Origin: Liopterus haemorrhoidalis
Taxonomy: Eukaryota > Arthropoda > Insecta > Coleoptera > Dytiscidae
Reading direction: 5' to 3'
NCBI GenBank assembly: GCA_963971575.1
Contig: OZ020611.1
Span: forward strand, 206,378,743-206,442,742
DNA length: 64,000 nt
Under the pieces are notes generated by a model that was not told where the DNA came from, did not search any database, and was given only the letters and a program-made list of their open reading frames with translations. The position numbers were made by a program, and so were the translations under genes. Below, piece after piece: positions 11,633-22,312 of this stretch; the stretch's first letter is position 1, and each line of letters starts with the position of its first letter.

Positions 11633-12308
11633 TTTTTATTGCTAGTGTTATTGACGTAACAACTCACGTACGTGCTATGGAAAATGCATAGATCTATTTT
11701 TAGATAACTATTTATCGCCAGGTCTTTCCCAGTTTCTTTGAATTAATCAAAATCCATCTAAACTGATTTTCAAGGAAAAGTAAAAAATATATATATATGG
11801 TATTTATGTATGAGAATATTTATCTGAAAGAAAAGTTTACGAATCTGTTATTTTTACGTTGTAATTTTAAGTAATATATAAACGTTTTTATTATCGCTAT
11901 CAAGATTGGAGCTTTATAGGTCATTACGACTCGTTAAAAGTAATTTCACCTTTACCAAAGTGTTACCAGACTTTTATTTTCTTAATTATTTTTTCCCTTC
12001 TAACCTAATGTCTCATAAAAAGCTATTAGAGACTGAAGTCAAGATTGAAAGACCACAAAAAAATATTGTTTTAGATATAAATCAAAGCTATATGTAAGAT
12101 GTCGATGTGTAAAAACTATCTTATGAATTAAAAAATACCTACAGTTTTCGATAAATTTTAATTCATTTTTAATTTGAACTAGTGAAAACAGTTTTTAGAC
12201 TTATTTTAAGTTTAAAATTATTGATTTTTCGAGGTAATCTAAATTTGGTTTCCTTTTCAAATTTCTGGCATAATTTATCTAGTGACATTATATGTAGATA
12301 GCTAGCAC
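11633..12308. other. Unassigned AT-rich stretch
   Basis: The longest open frame (about 63 codons at 11906) has no recognisable motif. No repeat structure seen. Confidence 0.35.
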
Positions 12309-13425
12309 TAGAGATCTGCACGGGCCTATTTTGGACCACCTTTACCCGGCCCGTCCCGTTATGTTTCCAGTCCGGCTCGGCCTGAGCCCGAAAATATTAA
12401 TACAATTATTGCATCTACCCGGCCCGAACCTGACAAAATTTTAAATTCAGCCCGAATAAACCTCGTTAAAAAATATTATGATACAAAAATTGCTTACAAT
12501 TTGTAATAATTATAAAACTAGATATTTAAAAAAATATATATTTTTTAACCCCTTCAGTAATCATTAAAAAATTTAAAAATGGAAAAAAAACACATTTTTT
12601 TTATGAATGAATTTTATTTACTGAACATATATGTCCTTCATAAAAGCCATTTCGGGCCCAATATGGGTTGATATTATGGTGCATAGTGTGTGTCGAGAAA
12701 TAAAAGAAATTCATAAAAAAATATTCATTTTCATTCATCATAATTAATAATTATGCGTTATTAATGCAAAGAATTAATTAACATACCATGAATCGTATTT
12801 ATTTTTACCCCGCGTACATTCGGGAGTGATCTTTTCTACAGGTAAAGCTTGCCCAAGTTATCTCGGGTGTGGGAATTTTCGCACAAAATAGCCGCCCGAG
12901 CATACTCGGGCGTAGTCAGGGCCGCCCTAACCACAGGGCTAAATGGGCTATAGCCCCAGGGCGCAAGCCGTTTTGGGCGGCAATTTTTATTTCCCCGTTT
13001 GCTATTCTGTAAATTTTCTTACGAAGAGGGGCGCATTATTTTTAGTAGTCCTTAAGCGGTTAACGAAGGTTTTTTTTTTTTATTTATTGTTTATTTAGGG
13101 GTGCTTCAGCTGCTAGGGCTATTAGCACCCACAAATCTTATATATTACAATCATGTGTACATATATATATATCTACATTTATATACTATACATAAGAGTT
13201 ATAATACAAAGTGTAACATTATATTTTATTATATACATCTATGCTTTTAAGATATGAGATGACATTATTTATCGAGTCTGAGTTGTTGCCTAAAATGTCT
13301 TTTATTGAGTGGTCTAAAAATAAAAGGTTTAACAATATATTATTTAAAGGTATTAGTGTTCTTATCCGGCCCGAGCCCGAATGTAATACATGTCAGTCGA
13401 ACCGACCAGGCCCTTGGGCCTAGAG
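12309..13425. mobile_element. hAT-like element remnant with GGCCCG-rich ends
   Basis: The left region (TAGAGATCTGCACGGGCCTA, then CCCGGCCCGTCC) and the right region (GGCCCGAGCCCGAATG, then CAGGCCCTTGGGCC) are G+C-rich and roughly complementary, like hAT elements with CTGCACGGGCC termini. The match is imperfect and no clean 8-bp duplication is visible, because a later hAT (13426-15131) abuts the right side. Inside lie a CAGGGCCGCCC-type fragment near 12918 and a LINE 3' end at 13077-13365. Confidence 0.5.
13077..13365 (-). pseudogene. LINE 3' end, same family as 62848-63620
   Basis: The minus strand encodes DHSIKDILGNNSDSINNVIS followed by YLKSIDVYNKI and a stop. Its 3' UTR (AGCACCCCTAAATAAACA on the minus strand) ends in an A-rich tail. 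The same protein end and UTR occur at 62848-63225 (DLLGNNPDLINNVISYLKSN). Only about 290 bp remain, a typical 5'-truncated LINE insertion. Confidence 0.8.
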
Positions 13426-13897
13426 TAATGTTTCTCAACCTTTTCTGGCATGGGACCCCCCCCGAAATTAGGTAAATATTGTCTGCGGCCCCCTAGAAAT
13501 ATAGAAAAATTGTATTATCTATAATGACTTGAAAGTAATGCACTTTTATTTACAAGTGTTCAAAGTGCCTTCCATTTTGATTAAAACATGCTTACTCTTG
13601 AGTTATCTGTAGCTCTGAGCATAATAAAAAAGTCATACCTACTTAAAAGTTCTTGAAGTACCTCCAACGTGAACCTTTGCCACAGAAATGCATCAACCGA
13701 CACATACCCTTAATTTCATGAAATAAAAATTAAGTGTCATAATGAAACCCATTATAACACTCAATGCAGTTTCATAATGCTTCTCTTATGAATGCAAAAT
13801 ATAAAAATAAGTATAATATATTTTACTTATGTTATGGAAGGTACATTTTTAGGGTTTTGTAGGTATTACCAAAAAACCCTTATACCCTCATTTTGTC

Positions 13898-13941
<44 letters not shown>

Positions 13942-15131
13942 GTCTGTCTGTTCGGTAAAAATTGCAGCTAAACGGCTAAACCTAGAGAGTTGAAATTTGG
14001 CATGCTTATACAACTCTTTGAACCGCACATAAGAAAAATACTAAAACATATCCCTCTAAAAATATAAACAAATATGTGCTCATCGAAGAAAAAAATTTTT
14101 TTTATAAAATTCTGAGTAGGGTATCAAATGAAAGCCCTTAGTACGTGGATTAACGATAGAATTTTATTTTTGCAAATTATTTTAACGCGATTTTTGCCAA
14201 AATTGTGCAAAATAATGTTTGTCCCCATACCCCGTAGCCCAGATGGTTTAAACTAAAAATCTGAAAAAATTCTAAGTATGGTGTGAACCGGAATAGTACA
14301 ACAGGAATTATTCATCAGATTATGTTTTCGGAAAATAACGCATTTTTTGTTTTTTTTTTGCTGACGGTGTAAAATAATCAAACCCTTATGTAAGACAGTA
14401 AACCAATACGCTTTCATGGTGTAACGGTTAACGTTCTCGCTTTCTAAGTTGCGAGCTAGTGTTCGCTTTCTGTCAATTTTATTTTTTCTGTTTTCATTTT
14501 TATTTTGTTTAAATTATTTTTTCAAAATTCTAGTTTATTTTGTCAAATGTTGCATTTAATTTTTAAAAGCGTAAATTTAATAACCAGTGTTAATTGTTGA
14601 AATTATAATTTAATTCTATGTTTGAATGTATACGAAATCAGAGGGGTGGAGCTTATGACTAAAAACAATCAATGGAAGCCATAGGCGCAATTTTCAAAAT
14701 CTTATGAACCTTGCTATATAAAAAAAATACTGTACATATTTAGAAACCTAAATAATGGTATTAGGCACTCGAATTAAAATTAACAAATAAATATTTGAAC
14801 ATAAAATTTGTTTTTAAAGCTCTTAGATTAACAGACGATAAATTATTTAAAAAATATCGTTCATTTTGCCGTGATTACTATAAAGCAAAATTTGTCCTAC
14901 ACACTCAGCATGCCGCCTTCACTTATTATATACCTGCGAAACCCTGCAATGTGTGAAAATTCACAGTTCACATAAATTTTTATGAATATAATTGTAACAT
15001 GTTTATGAATTGAGCAAAATTGAGCTCATTTATATTATATTTTCATGCTTCGATCTTATATGACTTCGCGGCCACCTACGAAGCATTCAGGATCCCCAAG
15101 TGGGCCGCGGCCCCCCGGTTGAGAAACGCTG
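13426..15131. mobile_element. hAT element carrying a family G copy
   Basis: The left end TAATGTTTCTCAACC and the right end GGTTGAGAAACGCTG are inverted complements of the hAT CAGYGTTTCTCAACC type. The flanks GCCTAGAG (13418-13425) and CTCTAGAG (15132-15139) agree at 6 of 8 positions, an aged target duplication. Most of the length is the inserted family G copy (13851-14985). No transposase sequence is left. Confidence 0.8.
13851..14985 (+). repeat. Family G repeat, most complete copy
   Basis: It begins AGGGTTTTGTAGGTATTACC and has a (GTCTG)n tract at 13899-13952, then CTAAACCTAGAGAGTTGAAA and the GGCATGCTTATAC block. A tRNA-like module lies at about 14411-14480 (A-box-like TGGTGTAACGG). The 3' half contains GGAAGCCATAGGCGCAATTT and ends in TACCTGCGAAACCCTG plus GTGTGAAAATTCACAG (14951-14966). 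No protein is encoded. It sits inside the hAT element 13426-15131 and is therefore younger than it. Confidence 0.8.
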
Positions 15132-15546
15132 CTCTAGAGCACGCACACATAAACGAATTAATTCGATTATTAATTCAGAAATAGGGAACTTCGGTTGCAA
15201 CGGCCAAGTTTATTGAAAAAGCTTCTGCCCGTGCTTGAGATCGATCTCACTACGTTATTAAACCGCTCCATATTATGATGACAGCATAGTACAGAGGCTA
15301 AAATTAAAAATTTAGTAAACGAAAGATAATAAAAGATTGCTGGATGTCTGGTGCAGTATTTCTTATCATATTTGAATCAGTCGTTTTTCATCCGTTAATC
15401 TAATACTGCAATTCTAAGCAGAGCCTTAAGGATTCCACACACTAAAGCGGCCGCGGTGGCGGCCACGGTAGCGATCAGGTCTCCTCACACTAACGCGGTG
15501 GGAGTGGCGGTAGCGGTAGCGATCAGTTAGTGAATCACGGTATATA

Positions 15547-15876
15547 TAGTGCGTTCGAAGGTGAGTTTGCAGTATAGCTCTTATGGCAAATGGGAACGGT
15601 GTTGCCAAATGTTGTAAAAGTGTCAAATGTGTCAATTATAATAATATGAAAAACTTGTATTATTTACAAAAATCAACTCTTATAAAACTAAAAATAACAC
15701 TCAACAAAAACAAATGGCCATTTGTAGAATACTGCGTCTTCAGAGATCAGCGCGTTTTAGAGCTGGCAACGTCGACTAGCAAGAAAAGGATAGCGTCATT
15801 CTGTAAACCCATTAGAGAGTATGAAAAAGAACTACTCCATATGCCCTGTACTGCAAACTCACCTTCGAACGCACTA
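15547..15876 (+). mobile_element. TA-flanked MITE with TAGTGCGTTCGAAGG ends, copy 1
   Basis: The left TAGTGCGTTCGAAGGTGAGT and the right ACTCACCTTCGAACGCACTA are perfect inverted complements, with TA on each side. It is 330 bp and non-coding. A copy of the same length lies in the opposite orientation at 60971-61300. The TA target suggests the Tc1/mariner superfamily. Confidence 0.88.
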
Positions 15877-16194
15877 TAGTTGTATGATAATATTGGACCT
15901 TGCTTGGGTTATTTCATTTTTCCCCTTTGGAATGTTAAAATTTAAAATTCCAACAATGAAACCATGGAAACGAATGACATATGTCAAACTTAAATTAATT
16001 TTCTTACATATTTTAATGACAAAAAATAAATAAATGGGATATTTGTATTAAGAATGACACAAAAAATCAAAATATAAAGAAAATGACTTTTTAAAATGAT
16101 ATTAAACCTTAACCAAAAAATGTTTGTTGCAAGTATGATTTACAAAGCTTAAACAAAACGGATGAAAAGCATTATTTAAACGATGAAAGTAACT

Positions 16195-16386
16195 AGATTG
16201 CAAAATCTAGTTCCGCCTAATCGTTTGGAACAGACTTTACTATCAATTTCCAAAACTTTTCCTATTTCGTCCCACACTTTATTTATTTTCCTAATATTCT
16301 TGTAATCAGGATGTGCTAAGTCATACAGAATTAAATGATCCTGTACTGATCTATGATTTTTTCTGTTAAATTATCTATTTTCGACA
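16195..16386 (-). pseudogene. MADF-domain remnant inside a Harbinger element
   Basis: The minus strand from ATG at 16386 reads MSKIDNLTEKIIDQ, then after a one-base shift DHLILYDLAHPDYKNIRKIN, KVWDEIGKVLEIDSKVCSKR and LGGTRF. This follows the MADF pattern LYDxxHxDYKNxxxxxxxWxEI, with a Cys before the basic helix. MADF/Myb-like proteins are the second gene of many PIF/Harbinger elements and bring the transposase to its termini. The frame is broken and truncated. Confidence 0.75.
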
Positions 16387-16648
16387 TTATTTTCTTAAAT
16401 ATATACTGTGGTATATAAACAATTAATATCGCGCGGCCTAACGCAACTTGTCGAGTTTGGCCGCCAGTGTTTGGTGATCGCTAGACTGAACGCTGCAGTC
16501 GGTGGCGTTCTCAGATAGCGGAACGCTTGTATGTGCGTGGTCTCATTGTATTGTATAGGTTGCGTTAGGCCGCTGCATTATCGCCACTGTGGCCGCCACC
16601 GCGGCCGCTTTGGTGTGTGGAATCCTTTAACGAGTTAAATTCTTAGAC

Positions 16649-17373
16649 CAGTGGTTCCCAACCTTTTTGACTTCTGGAGCCCTTTTTATAATCAATTTCT
16701 ATGGCGGAGCCCCTTAAGCCTACTCTATGTCTAAAAGTCAAAATTTAGTAAACGAAAGAGAATAAAAGAATGCTGGATGTCTGGTGCAGTATTTCTTATC
16801 ATATTTGAATCAGTCGTTTTTCATCCGTTAATCTAACACTGCAATTCTAAGCAGAGCCTTAACGAGTTAAATTCTTAGACCAGTTGTTCCCAAACTTGAC
16901 TTGCGGAGCCCTTTTTATAATCAATTTCTATGGCGGAGCCCCTTAGGCCTACCCTATGTCTTACAAATTAATGGTGTTTAGAAGTTATGTTACTGGGAAA
17001 GATTTTTCACTATAGATTCACTTTTTTCTTTAACAGCTCACTTATTGATAGATAGACAGATTTTTATAAAATGAAGCAAATAATCAAAATGCACTCAGAT
17101 TATTCAAACAACAATTCCAGCCAATCACATTCCTGCTAGAGTCATAAACAGACTAGAGCCAGAAATCATCTCGGACATACATTCAACTTGGCAATTTTTC
17201 TTTCAGAATGTATAGTAATTTCCTGTTTTCTTATTTTGATTATGTTTTTTTATTTCTTATTCTTTTGATTTTATTCAATTCTTATTTATTTTATGTCCTG
17301 GAATGGCTGCGGACCCCTGAAAAGTGCACGTGAAGCACTTAGAGCTCCGCGGAGCACAGGTTGGGAACCGATG
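16649..17373. mobile_element. hAT MITE sharing its target site with the next hAT
   Basis: It begins CAGTGGTTCCCAACCT and ends AGGTTGGGAACCGATG, hAT-type inverted repeats. TCTTAGAC flanks both sides exactly (16641-16648 and 17374-17381). A tandem duplication inside it (16736-16966) repeats its own left end together with flanking DNA. Non-coding. Confidence 0.9.
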
Positions 17374-17381
17374 TCTTAGAC

Positions 17382-17669
17382 CAGTGATTCTCAACTGAAA
17401 ACGTACCGCGGACCAGTAAATTATTGAATTTTTTACCGCGGACTCTTAAAAATAAATGTAACTATTAAACAAACTGTATTTGTAAACTCTACAGATATCT
17501 TAATAATAAAAATCACTGAAAAATGGACAAAATACAAAGAAAATGAAAAAAAGTTCATAAAAAAATGAACAAAAAATCTCAAAAATAATAATTTATAAGC
17601 CTTTCGTGGACCACTAAAATTTTGCTAAGAACCACCAGTGGTCCACGGACCACCGGTTGAGAAACACTG
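17382..17669. mobile_element. Second hAT MITE, same 8-bp target
   Basis: The termini CAGTGATTCTCAACTG and CGGTTGAGAAACACTG are inverted complements with mismatches. The left duplication TCTTAGAC (17374-17381) is also the right duplication of the preceding hAT, and a third TCTTAGAC follows at 17670-17677. The 288-bp interior is non-coding (ACCGCGGACCAG and GGTCCACGGACCACC near the ends). Confidence 0.9.
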
Positions 17670-17936
17670 TCTTAGACTATACGGTTTGGCGTTTACCTTC
17701 AGGTGAGGATGACGTACTTCAGAGGTGCAATGACGACCATGATTTAATTTTAATTAGGCCTGTTGTATGTACATTACTTTACTGACCAATTCTAAGTTGA
17801 AAAGTCTAGCGACGTTTCTTGCATCAAAAATTTGGACACTTTTTTCTGACAGAACTTCATATATAATTGGTGCTTTCGTTTTGCTACTGCTTCGGAGAAA
17901 ATATATCACTTCATTTAACTGTCGCGTTCGTCTTAC

Positions 17937-17939
<3 letters not shown>

Positions 17940-17968
<29 letters not shown>

Positions 17969-18085
17969 TAATCAGCCTTTCTAGTCCAATGCTGTACGTA
18001 GGCCTTCCCAATCTTTTTCCATTCAGAACGATCTTGTGCTTTAGATTTCCAGTTCCCCGCAACTCTCTTAACATCATCCGAATTG
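17940..18085 (-). pseudogene. RTE-like LINE 3' end with (TGA)n tail
   Basis: The minus strand encodes DDVKRVAGNWKSKAQDRSEW, then KKIGKAYVQHWTRKAD and a stop, directly followed by (TGA)n. The W...AQDR..W...GxAYVQxW pattern and the TGA microsatellite tail are standard for the 3' end of RTE-like LINEs in insects. Only about 120 bp of coding sequence remain. Confidence 0.82.
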
Positions 18086-18124
18086 GTTACCAATTACTAA
18101 AATGAATATTTATTTTACCAATTA

Positions 18125-19416
18125 CCAGGTCTACAAGTATGAAATGCGGATTTTTTTTTCAAACTTGCCGTGCAAACAGAGTGTATAGTTCAAAGTTTCA
18201 ACACATATGGCGTTTTGTTAAGTTATCATTAAGTGTCAAATGCGTATAGGTTATAATTTGAAAAGTGATCATATAGTTTTGTTTTACTGTGTTAAAAATG
18301 TCAAATTTTGTACCAAATAAAGAGCATTTGCGGACAATACTACTGTTTTGTTTTCATTTGAAAAAAACTGCTGCTGAATTATGATTCGACTGCTTCGAGA
18401 AGCTTATGGTGAATATTGTCCATCGCAAGATACGTGTGAACGATGGTTTCGGCGTTTCAAAAGTGGTGACTTAGATCTTACAGACAAAGAACATGGAAAA
18501 CCTCCAAAAAAATATTAAGATACAAAATTGGAAACATTGCCACAGGAAGACGATAGTCAATCACAAAAACAACTAGCAGAGCAGTTAGGCGTTAGTCAAC
18601 AAACTGTTTCCAATCGCCTACGAGAGATGGGTAAGATTCAGAAAGTCGGCAGATGAGTTCCACATGCATTGAATGAGAGGCAGATGGAAAAACGCAGAAA
18701 CACTTGTGAAATTTTGCTTGCACGATGCAAAAGAAAGTCTTTTTTGCATCGTATCATTACTGGCGATGAAAAATGGATTTATTTTGAAAATCCCAAACGC
18801 AAAAAATCATGAGTGAACCCAGGCTCACCATCCACATCAACTGCAAGACCGAATCGCTTTGGAAAAAAGACAATGCTCTGTACTTGGTGGGACCAAAAGT
18901 GTGTGGTCTATTATGAATTGTTAAAACCTGGTGAAACAGTTAATACCCAACGCTACCAAGAACAACTGATCGAATTGAACCATTCGCTGCTCATAAAACG
19001 ACCAGAATACGAAAGAAGACAGCACAAGGTAATCTTTCTTCACGATAACGGTCCATCACATAAGGCAAAAGCAGTTTGCAACACATTGGAGGCACTCAAG
19101 TGGGAAGTGCTACCCCATGCCGGTTACTCACCAGACTTGGCCCCTTCAGATTACCACTTGTTCGCATCGATGGGTCATGCACTTGCCAAGCAGCACTTTT
19201 GTTCATATGAAAATGTGAAAGAATGGCTAGATGAATGGTTTGCGGGGAAAGGGGAAGCGTTCTACTGGCGAGGTATTCACAAATTGCCTGAAAGATGGGA
19301 AAAATGTATAACTTCTAATGGAGCATACTTTGAATAAATAAACTTTTTCTGTTCTTTTCAGTTTAATACGTTTATTAAAAAAAAAAAAAAATCGCATTTC
19401 ATAATTGTAGACCTGG
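18125..19416 (+). mobile_element. Mos1-like (mauritiana subfamily) mariner, defective
   Basis: The inverted repeats CCAGGTCTACAAGTATGAAA (18125-) and, complemented, CCAGGTCTACAATTATGAAA (-19416) have TA on both sides (18123-18124, 19417-19418). Length 1292 bp, usual for mariner. It holds a full-length but broken DD34D transposase. Confidence 0.95.
18298..19337 (+). pseudogene. mariner transposase, DD34D, inactivated
   Basis: From ATG at 18298 the frame reads MSNFVPNKEHLRTILLFCFH, the mauritiana-subfamily N-terminus. A frameshift near 18380 and in-frame stops after GKPPKKY, KIQKVGR and NPKRKKS break it. The catalytic residues remain: ITGDEKWIYF, FLHDNGPSHK and YSPDLAPSDYHLF, with 34 residues between the last two Asp. 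The final 174 codons are open. The enzyme would cut and paste the flanking inverted repeats; this copy cannot. Confidence 0.93.
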
Positions 19417-19418
19417 TA

Positions 19419-20004
19419 CTTCACACCTGACACCGAAATCCAATGCCAAATATTTAAAAAATAATCCGTTCAACTAATCTCGAACAAAGAATGAACCATA
19501 AAAATCAAATGAATAGATTAAGTGAAAACACGCTCATTACTCTTCTGCGTAGTGCATTTATCAGTGTAGAGGTATTAGCCAAATAAACCTGTGTTTGATT
19601 GTAATGGAACTATTTCGGAACACTTTGACAAATTACTCATTGGTCTGCTGGTTCCTCCCTAAATTGAAACACGCGCATTTCCTACGTGCTCGCATTGTAT
19701 GTGCACAGGTATATACCAGAGCATTGCGATTGTTGTACCGCTCCTCTTATGTTGTTAATAAAGGTACAATTGAACAAGGACATCATTTGTCACATACGAT
19801 ACTCCGCAATGTTTACGTTTAACTGTATCATTATTATTACGATTTTATGTTTTTTTTTATGATTGTCACGCATCGTAAATCCATTTAATTAGTTCTATAA
19901 ACTGCTACAGAAACAAACTATTTTAGTGAAAATGATGCAATTATTCGAATACTAATTAATTAAACTATTTTAAAAAACATTTTTTTAAATCTTTATCAAT
20001 ATTA
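19419..20004. other. Unassigned stretch
   Basis: No recognisable protein, terminal repeat or RNA. A 75-codon open frame at 19595 has no motif that I know. Confidence 0.35.
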
Positions 20005-20560
20005 ATAATTTATTTATTTATTTATTTATGTAATTGAGTTGTATACAGGACGAACCTAAAAACTACAACTTCGATTGCTATACATTACAATATAGTAACT
20101 TAATATTTAACAAATTAAGCCATTAAGACGGTAATTGGATAATTGATAAATAAAAAAAAACAAATATATATACAGGAGAATGAATTAATTTTCATTAATA
20201 GTGCTTTGAACACTAAATGTATGAAGGCGACGTTTTATAGTGTTTAAACTCAAATGAAACGGATCTGCCTCCAATAATATATTATTAAATGTAGAAACTA
20301 ATCGGTTTAAGGGGGCGTTTTGGGCATAGTTACCTAGCAAAAGGTTGTCTAAAAAGGTATTTATTTCTTAAGTTGCGAAGTGGTATATTTAAATTTATAT
20401 TCATAAGGAGATACGGTGAATCAATTAAGTTTTTAATAATTTTAGTAAGAAAAATTACATCATTGTTCATGCGTCTGCAATGCAAGGTAATCATCCTATA
20501 ATATAATACGCCTGTTTGTATGTTCGTATGTTCGGTATGTTCGACCGGTCGTTTCTTCAT
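20005..20560 (-). pseudogene. Jockey-like LINE 3' end with (TAAA)n tail
   Basis: Minus-strand coding reads LYYRMITLHCRRMNNDVIFL, then DSPYLLMNINLNIPLRNLRN. After a one-base shift it reads NYAQNAPLNRLVSTFNNILL, EADPFHLSLNTIKRRL and a stop at 20185. This matches the C-terminal end of Jockey-type ORF2 proteins. A short 3' UTR and an ATTTATTT tract (20005-20025) follow as the tail. 5'-truncated. Confidence 0.82.
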
Positions 20561-21220
20561 TCCCCGATAGAGGCGCGCATATGTTAATTATTTATGTCAA
20601 AATTGTTTAAAATATATTGTTGATGCAATAATAGTGAATTTTCTACGAACACTTTTTATAATTATTATAAGATGCAATAATAGTGAATATTCTATGAACA
20701 CTTTTTATAATAATTGATAGAATTGTAAAAAATTATTGTTTATGTATTGGACAGTAGTGTGCTGTGAATTTTTGTTTTGAGTGTTGACAATAAATTAGTA
20801 AATATGACAGTTGTGTTTTTCATTAAAAAATCACTTCACAATTATTAATTTAGTTGTGAAATACACGGATCGGTTTTTTTACGAAACAAAACACAGAAAA
20901 ACGTTATCCTTCCGTGATATTCGACATTTTTGATTAAAATTATTACTAGCAGAAAAATAATTATTTTAAAAAAAATATTTGGTTTTGATGAAAGTAAGAA
21001 AAATGTGACTTTTTTTTTCTTTATTATTATTTTTTCAATGCTTTATTATTTTTTTATTTCTACGATTTATAGGACAAGATTTACAATATCCCACTGCAAA
21101 CTCTATACAGATGGCAGCACATAACGACTACACTAAATAATTCAAGAATTATCAGTGGCTCTAAAACAATGGTTTCTATTTATTTATCACATTAAATATC
21201 ATTTACCTTTTAGTTTAGGT
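20561..21220. other. Unassigned AT-rich stretch
   Basis: ATGCAATAATAGTGAATTTTCTACGAACAC is partly repeated about 45 bp later (20622-20700), a small local duplication. Nothing else recognised. Confidence 0.35.
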
Positions 21221-22100
21221 TAGATTCACCTTAAAATAGGGTGACCAGATTTCAGTGAAGGTAAACCGGGACACAGGAAAAAAAAAAGAAGGTCTTTGTT
21301 TCCTCCCAGATCCAAGTGAAGAGCAAAAAAAAAGGTCCTCACCTCCCAAATTCAAAGTGAAGAGCAAAAAAAAAAAAGGTCCTCTCACCTCCACAAATTT
21401 AAAGTGAAGAGCAAAAAAAAGGTCCTCACCTCTCAGATTCAAAATGAAAAGCAAAAACCGGGACAATCGGGCGTCCCGAGAACAGTTTTCGGGACACCGG
21501 GACAATTGACCTAAAACCGGGACGGGTGGTCACCCTACCTTAAAAGCACTATCTTAGGTTATGGTTGATAACTGTTTATTTTTTTTTTTTTTATAAACCA
21601 CCTAAAAATAAATTGTATTTTAACTGTTCTGTGCAGGGCTAGGGACAGTGATTCACCTTAAAAGCACTATCTTAGGTTATGGTTGATAACTGTTTATTTA
21701 TTTTTTTTATAAACCACCTAAAAATAAATTGTATTTTAACTGTTCTGTGCAGGGCTAGGGACAGTGATTCACCTTAAAAGCACTATCTTAGGTTATGGTT
21801 GATAACTGTTTATTTATTTTTTTATAAACCACCTAAAAATAAATTGTATTTTAACTGTTCTGTGCAGGGCCAGGGACAGTGATTCATCTTAAAAGCACTA
21901 TCTTAGGTTATGGTTGATAACTGTTTATTTATTTTTTTATAAACCACCTAAAAATAAATTGTATTTTAACTGTTCTGTGCAGGGCCAGGGACAGTGATTC
22001 ACCTTAAAAGCACTATCTTAGGTTATGGTTGATAACTGTTTATTTATTTTTTTTTATAAACCACCTAAAAATAAATTGTGTTTTAAAAGTTCTGCACAGT
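21221..22100 (+). repeat. Tandem array, ~115-bp unit, about five copies
   Basis: The unit starts CCTTAAAAGCACTATCTTAG and ends GGGACAGTGATTCA. Starts fall at 21538, 21657, 21772, 21887 and 22002, giving periods of 115-119 bp. Length differences come mainly from a T-run. The first unit was entered by a hAT MITE at its CCTTAAAA. The last unit degrades after 22080. Copies differ at few positions, so the array is young or homogenised. Confidence 0.9.
21237..21537. mobile_element. hAT-type MITE with a minisatellite interior
   Basis: The ends TAGGGTGACCAGA and GGGTGGTCACCCTA are inverted complements, with a perfect 8-bp duplication CCTTAAAA at 21229-21236 and 21538-21545. The 301-bp element holds four ~40-bp repeats of the type AAAGTGAAGAGCAAAAAAAA, then GGTCCTCACCTCC. 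Related repeats occur inside other hAT elements in this window. Confidence 0.9.
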
Positions 22101-22213
22101 CCCACCTGTTTAGAATCTCTGTATATTGAACAAATGACGTGTGTGTGACGCATGCGCAGTGTTCAGTGGGATATTGTAAAGCTACCCCCTGATTTGAGAT
22201 ATAGTGTAAGTAC

Positions 22214-22312
22214 GCTTTTTTCCGTGTGCCCTTTTTGCCGTGTGTGTATTTTTTCATGTGTGCTTTTTTCCGTGTGCGTATTAATCCGTGTGCGTTTTTT
22301 CCGTGTGCGTAT
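22214..22312 (+). repeat. Short degenerate minisatellite TTTTTTCCGTGTGCGTATT
   Basis: About five degenerate copies of a ~19-bp unit with core CCGTGTGCGT or CCGTGTGT. No coding sense. Confidence 0.7.

Larger units (their letters stand above)
15429..16626. mobile_element. PIF/Harbinger-type element with perfect ~37-bp ends
   Basis: The ends starting AGGATTCCACACACTAAAGC and finishing in GTGTGTGGAATCCT are inverted complements for about 37 bp (one mismatch near ACTAAAG/TTTGGTG). TTA lies on both sides (15426-15428, 16627-16629), and the paralogous empty site near 16862 has a single TTA, which confirms the 3-bp duplication. It carries a MADF-domain remnant (16195-16386) but no recognisable DDE transposase. 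A 330-bp MITE has inserted at 15547. Confidence 0.88.
15301..16966 (+). repeat. Tandem duplication spanning a hAT junction
   Basis: Sequence at 15301-15428 joined to 16627-16735 is repeated at about 16736-16966: AATTTAGTAAACGAAAG through GCAGAGCCTTAACGAG, then TCTTAGACCAG and the first ~90 bp of a hAT terminus. The first copy is split by a Harbinger element (15429-16626) that the second copy lacks, so the second copy shows the empty site. The duplication therefore most likely followed the hAT insertion and preceded the Harbinger insertion. Confidence 0.85.

Noticed and set aside
14402..14480. tRNA gene in the family G copy
   Set aside because: Poor B-box and no cloverleaf; the position is shared with other family G copies.
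17754..18105. Frames with poly-Asp or poly-Ser runs
   Set aside because: They translate the (TCA)n tail of an RTE-like LINE.
21215..21505. Minus-strand 96-codon frame rich in Phe
   Set aside because: It is a translation of the minisatellite within a hAT MITE.
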